Both the position numbers and the translations under genes were made by a program. Below the pieces are notes generated by a model. The model did not search any database. It was not told where the DNA came from and saw nothing but the letters and a program-made list of their open reading frames with translations. 64,000 bases of DNA from Micromussa lordhowensis (lineage: Eukaryota; Cnidaria; Anthozoa; Scleractinia; Lobophylliidae). Positions 11,910 through 24,474 of this stretch are shown piece by piece. The first letter of the stretch is position 1. Each line of letters opens with the position of its first letter. The stretch spans positions 8,955,948-9,019,947 of the forward strand of contig OZ026600.1 in assembly GCA_964020085.1 (NCBI GenBank), given 5' to 3'.

Positions 11910-12396
11910 ATCGGAGGATGAATTTAAATTTGGGCCTTTGCGTGTACCAGGTCAGTGGTAGCCTGCGTGGCTTTCAGTGACTACCGTACCTCTACTTCCG
12001 AGAAAGCTATACATTTATACAGAGACGTCCGTTTCTTGCAACAAGTTGATCGAGCTTATGTATCTCCACTTTCCAAACTTCGCTTATTTTTTAATCGAAC
12101 AATATTAGACGCGGCAATTGTCGGAAGCCATATCACTATAAAAAGAAAACGTATTTACGCGCACTATTTGCTTTTAGTAAATTCTCAGCTCCGACTATTG
12201 CATTTCTAGCTTTTTGATTGGCTAAAAAACTCCGACTATGAGCCAACAGTCAGAGGTTTACGTCATATGGAAAATAGTGCGCCAAGTTTAAAAATTTTCC
12301 GCACGAAGTTTTCAACTTCAGCCCTCTATAATGGCCGAAATAAAAATCGGCGGCAAAACCCGGTTTGAGAATTTACTAAAACAATTATTCCAATCA

Positions 12397-12551
12397 CTTG
12401 ATAAAGTCGGCTAAATAACAATTATTCCATTCGCCCTTGTTGGATATGAAGTGATTATAACCAACTCGCGCTACGCGCTCGTTGGTTATTTTATCACTTC
12501 ATATCCAACTCGGGTTCATGGAATAATTGTTATTTAGCCGACTTTATCAAG
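12397..12551. repeat. Foldback palindrome with GA-GNA apex (b)
   Basis: Arms of about 70 bp (12397-12465 and 12481-12551) surround a 15-nt apex. On the plus strand the apex reads TC, GCGC, TAC, GCGC, TC, so the minus strand carries GA, GCGC, GTA, GCGC, GA. No target duplication is seen. Confidence 0.85.
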
Positions 12552-14219
12552 CTCATGCTGGCGGCCAAAAAAAGATTTACCGGACGTCAATAATCATTGG
12601 TTTTCATGCGACAGTTAGCGCCCCAAGGAAGTACGGCATGCTTGGGTACGTTCGGTAAAATGTCCAGGATTGAATGCGGGCGTTTCCGTCGCTCGCCTCA
12701 CCCCCTCCCCAGTTCCTTATTTTTCGCACTCGCTGGCAGTTTCGTTCCCTTCGGGGGCTTTTTTAGAAACCACTGCTATGCAGGCTAGGTAAGTGGTGGT
12801 CCTAGAATCATAGACCTCTGAGTTGATCACCTCCTTTCTCTCACTTCCAAGGCAGCCCGTGTCTCCAAAATGTATGTCTTTAAAAAAATACCAAGAATAG
12901 AGTTTGTCCGAGCTGGTACTTTTTTTTTTGTAAGAGATTTGTGCTAATAACTTATCTTCTCTTTCATCAAACTTGGAAATGCTTTACTTCTGAAATAACC
13001 ACCTTCGATTCTAACTTAATTGAGAACACAATTTATCTGTGCTAAATTTTATTACTTATGTCGCTGTTTAACTTTTCTTTGAAACGTCAACTTAGTTATT
13101 TCTTCGAGACGCGACTTCTTTTAGAAAAAATATATAGCCATATTGGGATCAGTTAGCTTCCATTTCTTCCAAAGAAAGTGAGATCCTGAGCACACCTATT
13201 AATGACTGTCTTACATACAGAGATTGAAGGAGTTTTCTATACGCTACGGCTAAAAAGGGTGTAAAAATTGGCTCCACGTCGGCAAGCGAACAAAACACAG
13301 CAGAAAAACACATTATTTTATGTCTCTTTTTGACGACCGACCAGTGATGCTATTTGACCATGAACCAAATCCAAGGTAAAAAGATAAAATAATAAAGGAA
13401 AATGGCGCTGTTTATATATTTCATTAGCTTATATAAGAGTCAATGCCAGTAAAAACCAGAAATGATCAACAAAATCGCGGACTCGGCCAAAAATTCGATT
13501 TTGCTCATTCTTGTTATCTTGATAGACCCTTGTGCTGGTGTAAATAAAACAAGATCAGTTTGTTCCAGTATTCCCTTTTTCGAGTACAATTAAATAAAAC
13601 TTGAACCGCCGAGTCCGAACCGAACCAAATTTCGATATTCGAATTATCGAATTGCGTCTTGTACATGGCTTGTCAGCACAAGTCGAAAATTGACTGTGAA
13701 TTTTCCTTTGCGATAACATTAAGGTAAGGGCCTAAACCAACTAATTGACGATAAGAAAAGCAGATACTTGTTCTCCAAGACACGTTGCAGCTGTTTTTGT
13801 GATAGCTCTGTGGTAGCCTAAAGCAACTGCCGAAAAACAATTTGTCCATACGTGAAGAAAGAACTCACTTCTATACTGCAGAAATATTTGTCAAACTGTC
13901 TTGCATTTAATGTCAATAGAGGAATATAAACAAACGTTCGTCATCCTTTCCATGTTTAAAGTGAATATAAAATTATATCTGTTCAATTACAATTTATTGA
14001 TCACAAGAAATAAATTTTAGTTAACTAGGTATACCTATCGATAGAGTGCCAACGAGCGAATAATTTGTGCTATAATAAGGGGTTTATTAATACAGCATAA
14101 CGGATTTTTGGTTCTCTTCTGTTGCAAACATTACCGAGAGAACATTATTACGCGTTTACCGGCCGGTAACGTTCGTCACGCAATCCCTGAATATCAAGAG
14201 CATTGGAATGTATCGCTGC
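12552..14219. other. No gene recognised; one diverged repeat patch
   Basis: I see no supported gene. The stretch at about 13430-13560 resembles part of the long terminal inverted repeat of the 45.8-50.5 kb element (shared TGCC-GTAAAAA, CAAAAATTCGATTT and GCTCAT-TTCTT stretches), so an old relative may lie here. Confidence 0.4.
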
Positions 14220-14760
14220 TCAGTCGAACTTTCAGTTCAATATGATGGGCAAAGTCAAAGTGAAAGTGAACACGCTAGTTTGATTGATGAACACGACTCG
14301 TTTAATTCTGTGGCAAAACAGATCCGATTTGTGTTTTGAACACTGGATTCGACTGTATGATAAACACGCTCGTTCAGTTCTGTTCGGAAACATAGCCGAC
14401 TCAACCTTCAGTTCGATATGCTAGATTTTAACACTGGATTTGCTCTAGTGGTTCGACTGGTGAACACAATCTTTCCAAAAAAGCTGCCCGATGGAACTTT
14501 CAGTTCGATATAGGTAAACAGAGAAGGAATACACTGTTTCGATTCATGAACACGCTCGTTCAATTCTGTGGTGAACACGCTGGTTCGTTTTCGTGTCGAT
14601 TTTGTGTCTTGGATTTGCTCTTGTCTGACAGTTTTCCTGAATATTCGAATTAGAAGAAGAGTTTTGTAAAGGGTACGCTCCCCAATTGAACTTTCATTTC
14701 GATAAAGTGAGAGAGGAAACACACTGGTTCGACATGTTCTGAGACTATGAAATTGTTCAA
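14220..14760. repeat. Degenerate tandem repeat
   Basis: Phrases such as GAACACGCTCGTTCA, ACTTTCAGTTCGATAT and ACTGGATTCGAC recur several times in the same order at irregular spacing. This looks like an old minisatellite with units of roughly 100-150 bp. No coding signal is seen. Confidence 0.5.
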
Positions 14761-15129
14761 AGTTGGAGCAAAGAAAACAATGATATTCCACGAGACAAGT
14801 CTAGATGTAAGGCGCCTCCTGATTGGCTAAAAACTACAATAGCTCGAATAGTTCCGTCCTTGCAATTGGCTCAAACTGAGCCATTGTTACATCTTACATC
14901 TTACAGTTACACTTTCAGAGCTCGATCGAGAATTTTTTCGCATACGCCATTCTTCGCGCGGCACTATTCTCTGCCGCCTCGCCAGCCGAGCGTCTTTGGC
15001 TCGTTGGCAATCAACAACTCTTGTTTGAGCTTTGTACTATGTCCACTGATTTCCACGTGCAACCTCACGTGAGCTGAACCCTAGGAACACCTCATTGTTT
15101 TTTGTCCAATCACAGGGCACTCTGCCAGG

Positions 15130-15310
15130 TTCCCATCGGTTACAGCCAACCCAGGGGAGGCCACACTCCCTCCTCTATATTGGTCTGTGCACCTTCCAGC
15201 TAGGTTACTGGGAGGCTCAACTCCCTTCTCTCTACCCAGGAATGGTCCCAGTCGGCCCGGGGAGGCCCAACTACCGTCTGCCTCCTCCATACCGGTGTGT
15301 GTACCACCCT
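15130..15310. repeat. GC-rich tandem repeat, about three 50-bp units
   Basis: Three diverged units share the pattern GGGAGGC-CAACTCCCT followed by CTCCTCTATA and CTGTGCACC. The stretch is clearly more GC-rich than its surroundings. Confidence 0.4.
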
Positions 15311-17310
15311 GGTGGTAGGTTTTTCTTCAACTAACAAAAATCCGGAGTACATGGGGCTAACTTTAAAGTTTCAATGGAGCACTTTGTGACCCACTTCCCC
15401 ATTTTCAGCTACACCAAGTTGTTATTATTGTTCCTGTTCAAGATAATATTCTTTGGGTCTGAATAATAATTTTGTATCTGACCCCAAAAAATGAGGAAGT
15501 TGATTAATGTAATATTTATTATGTTGTCACTCAGAATAACAGAGGAAGGTCTCTGAAGAATATTTCCTTCAATAACAGACTTTTACATCGACTTTTCTGT
15601 GCGCAACATTGTAAATTATATTAAGGGAGACGTTCTTCCTCCATTGTTAGACCGTGACTTATTTTTACGAGGTTCAAATAGACATGTGGCAACGACACGA
15701 CCCCTGTTCTGTCCATGTTTGAAATATTCCCACTTCCAGTTCGATTTTGTCAAGACGTGCTTTTAAGCGTGAAGGCGCATTTTCCCTAAGGACGTTCGAG
15801 CCCAAAACGTTTCCACATGCAGATTTTTTTTACAAAAATTATCACGCAGTAAGGCAAAGATCAACCTTGGAAAAAAGTAAAAAAGAAACGAGGGTCACCG
15901 GGACTCGTTTTCGAAATGAGACGCCTGAAGACCATGCGTTTTGGAAGCTTTTGTTATTTTAAGACGATCTTAGCGTACGATTATCAGCAATAAAAGAAGC
16001 TACATAAGTGAAATTTAGATCAGGTAAACGAACTCGATTTAATACAATACAGATACAGTTTTTTTAGGACCATGCCAAGCATTGTCTATTAGCTTTTTAC
16101 CAGTCTTCTCTTACTTGGATCGATATGAAAAATGCATCAGTAATTTGCAATTGATAGTACTTTGGTGTTATGTATTTCTTAAGGCAATCGATATTCCCAT
16201 GGAAACCATAAACAGAAAAAATAGAAAATCGGTGAAACATTAATTTTCTGCTAAGCAGATGTGATATGAAAACCCTTATACCAATGCCTTAAAGTATGGT
16301 GCATGGCAAGTAGATTGCAAATGCTTGGTATGGACCTAAAAAAACTGTATCAAGACACGGTTAGTAAACATCTGCAGCTGATGTCGTTCCTTGAGGTAGA
16401 ATAGGCCTTGAAAAAGATTACATATTGACCTTGCCTGTCCACATTCAAAGAAAACATCAGTTATACGAGAGAAGGAAAGGCGAAATATTTGTAACTTCTC
16501 ACGTACAAATATTGTCAGTGTTTTGTTGAAATGGTAAAAATCTTAAAAGGAAGTCATCTATGAAAAGAAAACAAGGGGTCACCGACCATATGAGAGAGTA
16601 ACTTGAAGTTATCACACAGGGTGCAAAGCCCTATACTTGCTTCTATTTCTTTCTTTATTGCCGTTTCAGGTATTACGTGATGTGACGTTGCGACACAAAT
16701 TCCATGCCGAGTATCCTTAATGTGGAAAAAATCTGTAGCTCGGGTTTATGTGACAAAATGGCATCGAAAAGCTGCTGTGTCCCCTGATAACGGTTTCTGC
16801 TTTTGATCAACTTTGTTTAAAAAATAAATTAAAAGATCACGAGAAGAGAATTATCGAGAAGGCTGCAAGAAAATGGCTGCATAGGGCACTAAAAAGAATT
16901 TGAGCCTTTCTTGAGCCTTCATTTATCCCCTTGTTACATTTAATTTTGTTGAGGTTTTAGGAATATTCATAGCTTTTTTTTCAACTAATCATTCCAATAC
17001 TAAGTTAAGGCATCATTCCATCGATGAGACATCCTTGCCATCATCATTTGCTGGAAAAAGAAAACAAACTTGTGATCATCCAGGATTATACATCAGTGGG
17101 ATGTAATCTACTCTACCAAGGATCCACCTTATGTCGGTCTAGCTGTTTTAATATGTATACTGATTATATGCATGCGGAATTTCGCTGTTGTCTTAATACA
17201 CATAACAAGCAGTTTGTGTGGCAGCATGAGCACGGGGCTATATAACATTCGGTCCTATTTTCGTGTCGGACTCTTTTGTTGTATGAAACAGCCGCTAGCT
17301 CCTCAATAGG
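15311..17310. other. No gene recognised
   Basis: AT-rich DNA with only short open frames that have no recognisable domain. Confidence 0.4.
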
Positions 17311-17517
17311 CCTTTTGCAACAAACGATCACATGGTACAAATCCGCCATACTGGAGGGCAAGCTCATTATTATTCTCGCACTGGGACGTTAAAACAAAGA
17401 GACCTCAACCAGTCAAGCTTGACTGGCCTTTGTTTTAATGTCCCAGTGCGGGAATAATAATGAGCTTGCCCTCCAGTATGGCGGATTTTGAACCATGTGA
17501 TCGTTTGTTGCAAAAGG
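17311..17517. repeat. Long foldback palindrome
   Basis: Arms of about 87 bp (17311-17397 and 17430-17517) are near-perfect reverse complements. The loop contains its own small palindrome (CCAGTCAAGCTTGACTGG). The apex does not follow the GA/GNA pattern. Confidence 0.8.
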
Positions 17518-18150
17518 CATATTTTTGTACTCTTTCGTATGACATATTTTCTGCGCCAACCAGTGCAAGTGTAAATATCAGTAGATTATCTTTAAAAACA
17601 AAACGTGCCTTTTTTCGAGCACGAGAAATATTCGAGTCACGAGTCAAGTTCGAGTCATTTTTTTAATTTCATTTTTCCTTTTTATAGTGTTAATTGAAAA
17701 AATTCATGGCTGCCGGGTGAATGCTCATTTCTTTGAAACGCGACTGCAAATGAAATCTTTGGCTTTTCTTGTACCTCTGATACACCATTTTTAAACAACC
17801 ATTAAGGCCAAAAGAAAAAAAAACAACTTAAAAATAACTTATAAATGTCTCGTGAATTGAACTTGACTCCGGCGGCTACGATACAACTCCCCTTTAGTCA
17901 CGAGTTTGCTTCTAAATATCTTAATGCATCCTTGCAACAGAACGTAAATCAGAAAACGGTGTAGATCACCGAATTTTCAACAGTTTCTTGTCAGTAATCA
18001 CTGATTGATGATCGCATCCATAAAAAGTACGTATTTTTACGCTACAGCAAGAATGACAAGGAAGCTTGCTTCCCGTCAGTTTTGTATTCTTACACGAACC
18101 AAGGCTGACTGTTCAGTAGTAATAAGCCAATCGAAGCACTCGCCTTTAAG

Positions 18151-18529
18151 TTAGGCCATCCCCATAAAATGTTTCGTTTCCCATCGCCCGACCGACCCAT
18201 TTTTTTAGAAAAGTAAAAAAAAAATTCCAGAATCACTTGTAAAGAAGCAAGTACTTTAATTTAAACCACACGATCTTGTGTTAAGGCCACAACTCTTTTA
18301 TCTTTTCGTAATCTTATCACGAGTGCACATGAATTACTGTCTGACATTACAAACGAAAGGACAGCGTAACCAAGCTTTCGCACTTGGCAGCCCGGCCTTC
18401 ACATACATACGCCTTCACTGGCACCCAGACCCCATCTTGTATTTATTCCTTTTTTTTACCCGACCGACCGACCCACCTTTACGAGAGGGAGGGCTATGGG
18501 AAATGAAACATTTTATGGGGATGGCCTTA
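18151..18529. mobile_element. MITE-like element with about 33-bp TIRs
   Basis: The left end starts TTAGGCCATCCCCATAAAA and the right end is its reverse complement (GGGGATGGCCTTA), with about 33 matching bases. The right arm of the inverted duplication lacks this segment: there the flanks CACTC-CG-CTT and TATTTATCTCAGG lie close together. There is no coding capacity. Confidence 0.75.
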
Positions 18530-18749
18530 TGTATTTATCTCAGGATTCTGTAAGAGGCTTTGTGAAAACAAAAAAAAAAGCAAATATGAAAGAAGGGTCA
18601 GTTTCTCTTATCATGCTTATGATACCTCGGTAAGAATTTCCGTCTGCCTACGATGCTGTCAACGTGTTTAGTTATGAAAGCGAAAGAACATAGACACGGA
18701 GTTTGGGTGAGGAAGTGTTACTTTCTTATATTCCGTAAATTCATTCGGT

Positions 18750-18982
18750 TCAATCTTTACAGCAGCAAGACGAGAAATGTTGATTCCTACAGTCTTGCAT
18801 GCCGCAGAAATAAAATCGGCGTCCACTCAAGGAAAAGGTGTACAGTATCCCGTGCAGGTTGTAACAAGGAAAGACCGTTCGTGCTCCAAGGTGCTCTTCG
18901 CCTTGTTTGTCTGGAATGCGCCTTGTACGGTAAGTGTCCCCAAAATAATCAACATCACGCACAAACAAAGCTTCGCCTCCGT
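18750..18982 (-). pseudogene. Decayed copy of the cysteine-rich secreted peptide gene
   Basis: Read on the minus strand this is the inverted paralogue of the gene at 25362-25729. The signal-peptide core (MLIILGTLTVQG) and the C-terminal cysteine pattern (CTGYC, then FCG, then CCC before the stop at 18750-18752) are still recognisable. The start codon is changed from ATG to ACG (18980-18982). The end of exon 1 and nearly all of the intron are deleted, and the splice acceptor AG has become AA. The third cysteine of the intact copy is missing. The upstream region, including the leader-exon donor (AAAG then GTAGGACATC), is also duplicated. Confidence 0.72.
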
Positions 18983-19286
18983 CGCTTTCTGTACTACAAC
19001 AGAAAAACAAGAGAAAATGTTTATGACTTGATCCTTAAGGACCCAACCAAAAAATGTGTCAATTTGTCTACATAACTTTAAATACGTAGGCATTGTTTGA
19101 TGTCCTACCTTTCCTTGGTAATTAAAACTTGTGACGACGGATCCTGCGCGAGATACCCAATACTTAGGTATTTATTCCCTATAGGTCCCGTGTAATCCAT
19201 GCGTTTCCGTGAGGACAGCGTCTTTGGCATTAGGAATAACAGCGCACGCTGAAAGCTCTTCTGAATGCTGACATGGTTTCATTCAG

Positions 19287-19598
19287 CACATACATCTTAT
19301 TAGACGTTTTTGGTGTGTAGTATCACTGGGTATTTTTACGAGTTGTGCCATATTTTGACGAGCCCTCAGAGCGAATGAAAATACAAACAACGAGTAAAAA
19401 TTCTCAGCGATGCTACACATCAAAACGTCTAATAAGAGGTTAATTATCCAACGATTTTTTTTCGCAAAATTCTAACTCGCCAAGTGTTTTAACCTTTGCG
19501 CGGCCGGTAGGAGTGAGACGAGTACAAATATCGTGCGATATTTGTACTAGCTCATTTCTCGCGTTATTTTGTACTCTACGAAGCAGAGTTGGATAATA
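19287..19598. mobile_element. Insert of palindromic DNA in left arm only
   Basis: A foldback at 19296-19436 (arms of about 50-60 bp) is followed by a second inverted pair (TTATCCAAC near 19445, GTTGGATAA near 19588) that encloses a small palindrome at 19518-19550. The right arm of the duplication runs straight through the equivalent point (near 25040), so this is an insertion. The first foldback's apex has GA on both sides but an imperfect mini-stem, so it may be a decayed member of the GA/GNA set. Confidence 0.6.
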
Positions 19599-20135
19599 AC
19601 AAACAATTTTCTGTCTGGCGCGCTAATATTTTTTTGCATCCCCTAGGTGTCGTGCATATTTTAAATTACATTTCTTCACAACTAACACGTTATCCTTTTT
19701 CATTTTATTTTTTGTATTTTCACTTTACCGAAGATCTTTTTTCTAGTGCAAGCCCAAATTTGACAAACATTTTACACATACAGGGTTTTTTTATTGATAA
19801 TTAGAAGACAGTATTCAATAATTGGATCGCTGTTAATGATCTTGTTAACAATGTTTTTAAAACGTGTTAGAAAGATTCTCGACATTTTAATTATAGTTAG
19901 CGTTGAACAGGCTTTGTACATTTACATTTAAATTATTTTACGATGGAATCTATTTTTAAAATATCTGTTGTCGTTCATTCATCCATATCGTGCATGCCGG
20001 CTGCCGAAAATGGATTTTTACTGTAAGCAAGCAATCATACATCAATTTTTTCTTCCCCTTGAAAACCGGAACAAAAAGAAAAAAGGAAACTTAACAAAAA
20101 AATCATTACAACACGGGGTAGTTTAATTTCGTCAG

Positions 20136-21839
20136 CCAACCAATTACTGACCCCGCTGAACAGGGCTTTGCTTATCCGACGGTACGCGGGTGCTGTCCTT
20201 TGCACGCTCGACACAGTATCTTATTTCTAAGATCTCTCAAAAGTCAACAAAGAAAGAAAAAATAATTTTCAAACCCACACCTGGAGTTGGCCTCATATCT
20301 TCCAATCTCATATCGACGAAACAAACAATGGGTGGGCTAAACAGAAGTTGAAGAAGCAGTGAGCTAGTAAATTCAAGGGGAGAAAAATCGTTGATATTAG
20401 CTGGAAAAAGGAAAAAAACAAAGAAATAATAAAATAAGAAAGAAAGAACAAGGAGTTTAATCGTCGGTCATGTCGTCAGACGGTTGCATCAAAATTTCCA
20501 TCGCTTACAGACAATCCATTTTCCAAGTTGAGTGGCTCATAGACACCTTGATTAAAATATTTTGATATTTGATTACAAACTTGACTCCCTGGAAGAATCT
20601 TTGTAAGTCCAGATGTACTACAGCCAGCTAAAAACAGCTAAAGATTTTGAGAGGAAATCAAGCGTTTCGACTTTTCAGAGGAGAAATTAAGTATTTGCAT
20701 CACGTCTTGTCAGAAACAAACAAACACGTGGTTGGGGTGGGAGAGAGTGGTATCGGCTGCAACTGGCACTGCTTACGTAATATCTCTTTTCTTTTTTATT
20801 CTGGATTGCTCCTTACCTTGTCCTCCCAATAGCATCCAACGTACAAACTCCATCTCTTAATGTTAAGGAAAATATAAATGTTAAGGGAATCTAGACTGAG
20901 ACGCTTTCTCTATGAAATTTTGATTGGAAATTTGCGAACAATAAGGATTTAGCTGCCTACTGTTTCACACCAAGGAAAATTCGGCCGCGAGAAACATATT
21001 CCTAATTTGTGAAATTTTAAATTGAATGGGAAAAGTGTCATATGTCATTATATTTTTACTTGACAAAGATTATTAAATTGTCTTTCGATTTTTTACAAAA
21101 CAAGGCTTTGGTAGTAAAAGCAATTACTATATTAACAAGGAGGAATTTTTAAAATGGCTCAGCTTGTCTTTAAGGACATAGAATCAATTTCACGGATCTG
21201 GAGGACTTGAGCGAACGCAAAACTAACCAGCGAAGAGCAATCCTTTATCCTGTGAACACAGACGGGCTAGCCAAACAAACACAAAAAAAAATGATTGTAG
21301 ATAAAAATTTCATGTGAACAGCTATCCCAAGCTCGTAGTGTTGCGTCCTCTCTGCTAAGAAGAGAAATTGCGAAAAACAAGATAATGAAAACAAAGCTCA
21401 CTGAAAGCGAAATAGAGCTGCATTTGTCCCGTGACCAGACATACAGAGAAAGTGAAATACTACTATAAGGAAGTCATAAACTATTTCGTACTATTAGCTC
21501 TTGAATACACTTGTCTTGTTCTCATACGATTTTTAATGTTTCTACTAACATTGAGGCCGCTTGGAGGCACACGAGAATTAGTTACCTGTATTAATTTGCA
21601 TATTCCAGCTCTCGTTGACTAGCGATCTTAGTAATGACATACGTCTTTCAGCGCTTTATCCAAGTTTATTTAATTCACTCACTACATGTAAAATCGATTG
21701 TATTCGTTGTGTAATATCTTAAATAACACCTGTGGAGAAGAGAAAACAACCCGCATGAAAAACGATTTATAAAAAAATGTACCGAATTAACCCTAAACTT
21801 CTCGCCGGCGCATGTAAACAAAACCAGCTGAACACTAAT
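20136..21839. other. No gene recognised (duplication spacer)
   Basis: No supported exon or repeat structure. It is the first part of the spacer between the two inverted arms. Confidence 0.4.
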
Positions 21840-22438
21840 GGCGCTTTCGTTTGGGATCAATCCGGAATAAGAATAATTGGAATAATGCGAGTAAGCGTTT
21901 GTTTGGGAGCTATTCTCATTCCGGAATCCCTGGATTTCCATTCCTGCTATTCTGCTCCGGGGAGCAGAATAGCCGGAAGCCGGCTAGAATAATGACGTCG
22001 TTGTTTCCGCTGTAAACAAAGATGGCGTCGTATTCAGTTGAACATGTTGAGGCTGTCGAGAGGGCTTCTGGTGGAGCAGAGAGGACACTCTGCTGTTAAT
22101 TTCCCAATACAGGGAGCATGGAAAGCTTTTCAGAAGTGTAAATTGTGAGAAGAAAAGCGCTTTCGAGCTAATAACAGCGAGTATGGCGGCAGAAAATCCA
22201 AACTTCAGCCCACGACCTGAGCAGGTTGAGGGAAAGTGGAAAATCACTCGTCACTTGTCTGAGCCTGCGGTTTTCGTTGCTAAAGTTGTTAAGCGACCAA
22301 AAAATCTGCTGACATTTTCGTGTAACAGACAGCAAGCGCATCAGAATATCCAGAATATCAGGAACAACCGTTCGTTTGGCAAACGAAAAACATTCCGGAA
22401 TATATTTTTATTCCGGAATATCCCAGACGAACACACCC
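21840..22438. mobile_element. Candidate non-autonomous element with imperfect TIRs
   Basis: The left end (GGCGCTTTCGTTTGGGAT) and the reverse complement of the right end (GGGTGTGTTCGTCTGGGAT) match imperfectly over about 30 bp, and both run into TCCGGAATAA. Several further TTCCGGAAT palindromes lie inside. The flanks show no clear target duplication. Confidence 0.45.
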
Positions 22439-23199
22439 TAAACGAGTAAGTCTGTAGAGGACTTACAAAGGTTCTATTTTCCTAACAATATAAAGCATGA
22501 CTTGTCAGAAAAACTTGAGAACGGGATAAGAATAAACTACAAAATCCTTTGGGATGGAATAATTGCTCACGTTATAAGTCGGTAGAGTCTCATTTCAGTA
22601 ATGTAAGGCTCTCCTGAGATGTTCTCAAAATTATAAAACTGAAACTAATGATCCCTAAACGTATTGCTCTAGTTGTTGACTTATTAAAACTAATGCTACG
22701 CATGAATTGCTAGTTGTCTGCATGTATATCAAGCTAGATTTTTGTTTCAGCAAAAAGCAATTGTTGATATTGTTTGCTTTGACCCAAGCCTAGGTAAGCA
22801 GTCAAGAGATTTGACCAGCTTGTTAGGTGTAAACACGTTTAGATTATCTGTTGTCAGATGCTAAGAATTGAAACGCACGTGCCAATTAGCAAAGAATATT
22901 CTCCACGTAAAATTATTTTTTTCTTATGGGCTTTCTTGAGGTATATATGACTTTACTTCTAATATCCATATGTTAATGCTACAAAACAAATATATCTGAA
23001 AACAGGTAAAGACGTGAGACGCATTTAAACCGTTACCGTCAAACTCAGAGAAAGCTTGGCATGTTGAGCGAGGAAGATCGAAGTAGTTTGAATTCTTATG
23101 GGTAACATCACTATTTTCATGCATTGGTGGATTTAACTCGCAAAATTAAAAACATTGCTGTCTTTTATTTTATTTAGTAAGCTTTTATTGGAGAATCTT

Positions 23200-24119
23200 T
23201 ACTTTTGCGATATCTTATGTGTTCTTCAACTAAATTATTGATTCAGGATAAATGGCATAACTGAAAGAAACGAGGACGGCTTTAAAATAAATATAATAAA
23301 GTGGATACTAACCCTTACATAATTACCTTTGGAAGATGAGCATGTTAAAAATACCTCTTTCCTTCTTTTGACTGCCAAAGCTTTTTTAAAATAGATTCTT
23401 AACCCAGGGTCTTTCTTATGATAATTGAGACTTACAGTTTAGTAAGTGCTTCGTGAAGCTTCTCACAGCTAACTTTTACTAAAGTTGAGGTTATTTGAAA
23501 GACAATGTGATTTCAAACTATATAAAAGGAACACGTGCGAATAGCTAGGCTCGATTTCCAGCCGTTATGGGAGTGGCAAGGAACGCGGGCTCACAAAACG
23601 GCTGGAGTTCGAGCCTAGCGAATAGCCAACCCAAGATAACACTGGAATCGATTTGTTGATAACAGCTCAAAAAATTATTGAAAAAAATTATTAACAATTC
23701 AGAAATTTATCATGACCAATAACTGAATAATTACAGTTGTGTTTTCCTTGTGTCGTAAGTATAGATTAAAATAGTTTGCACCTGATAAAACAAAAAGTTG
23801 GCATATAGTTTGAAATCACATTGTCTTTCAAATAACCTCAACTTAAAAATATTTATATATCGTGATTAGCTTCCTGAAGAAACTGGTTGAACTGTTTGTC
23901 TCAATTATCAATAAAAAAAAGCCTCGGGATAGGAATCTATGAAAACAAAGCTTTGGCAGTCAAAACAAGAAAATAGCTATTTTCCATCTTCCAAATGTTA
24001 TTATGTAAGTGATAGTTTCCACTTTATCATATTTATTTTAAAGCCATCCTCGTTTTTTTAAGTTACCTTTATCCTGAATCAATTTAGTTTGAGGACACAA
24101 AAGATATCGCAAAAATACA
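23200..24119. repeat. Inverted repeat, arms about 320 bp
   Basis: The left arm (23200-23523) matches the reverse complement of the right arm (23804-24119), with shared stretches such as GAAAGACAATGTGATTTCAAACTATA and the region around ATCAGGATAAA. The 280-bp centre contains an imperfect hairpin at about 23540-23625. It lies inside the spacer of the larger inverted duplication. I cannot tell whether it is a mobile element or a second rearrangement. Confidence 0.7.
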
Positions 24120-24154
24120 TTTAAGCAATAGAGCACTTTTTCCGTGTTTATATA

Positions 24155-24270
24155 GCCTCATCTAAACACGAAGAGGGCTGGGAGAATTCGAGACAGTTAT
24201 GCAAACTCGAGACGTAGTTTGCATAACTTTCGAGAATTCTCCCAACCGGCTCCGAGTGTTTAGATGAGGC
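24155..24270. repeat. Foldback palindrome
   Basis: Arms of about 53 bp beginning GCCTCATCTAAACACG, with an unpaired apex of about 10 nt (TCGAGACGTA) that does not match the GA/GNA pattern. Confidence 0.75.
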
Positions 24271-24350
24271 TCGGTGGCCTCGTTCCACCAAAGAATGAAA
24301 ATGAAAAAAAAGTGGTCATATGATAAAATGTTTATTGACTGACTGAGATC

Positions 24351-24453
24351 GGGCCGGACGGGAAAATATTTGGCTCTCGGTCAGGACGCACAGACCTCGC
24401 TGCGCTCGGTCCATACGTCCTGACCTCGAGCCAAATATTTTCCCGTCCAGCCC
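24351..24453. repeat. Foldback palindrome with GA-GNA apex (c)
   Basis: Arms of 46 bp (24351-24396 and 24408-24453) surround an 11-nt apex. It reads TC, GC, TGC, GC, TC on plus, hence GA, GC, GCA, GC, GA on minus. This is the smallest clean member of the set. Confidence 0.85.
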
Positions 24454-24474
24454 TCCCACTTAGTTAATAAGTAC

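Larger units (their letters stand above)
17880..20135. repeat. Inverted segmental duplication, left arm
   Basis: This arm matches the reverse complement of 24475-26240 almost throughout, for example 18800-19200 with 25110-25430 and 19780-20130 with 24480-24840. It is longer because of at least two inserts missing from the other arm (18151-18529 and about 19287-19598). It contains the decayed copy of the cysteine-rich peptide gene. Boundaries are by eye, to about 50 bp. Confidence 0.8.

Noticed and set aside
22183..22449. 88-residue ORF as a gene
   Set aside because: It lies inside a candidate TIR element and its end is TTCCGGAAT repeat; no domain or splice support.
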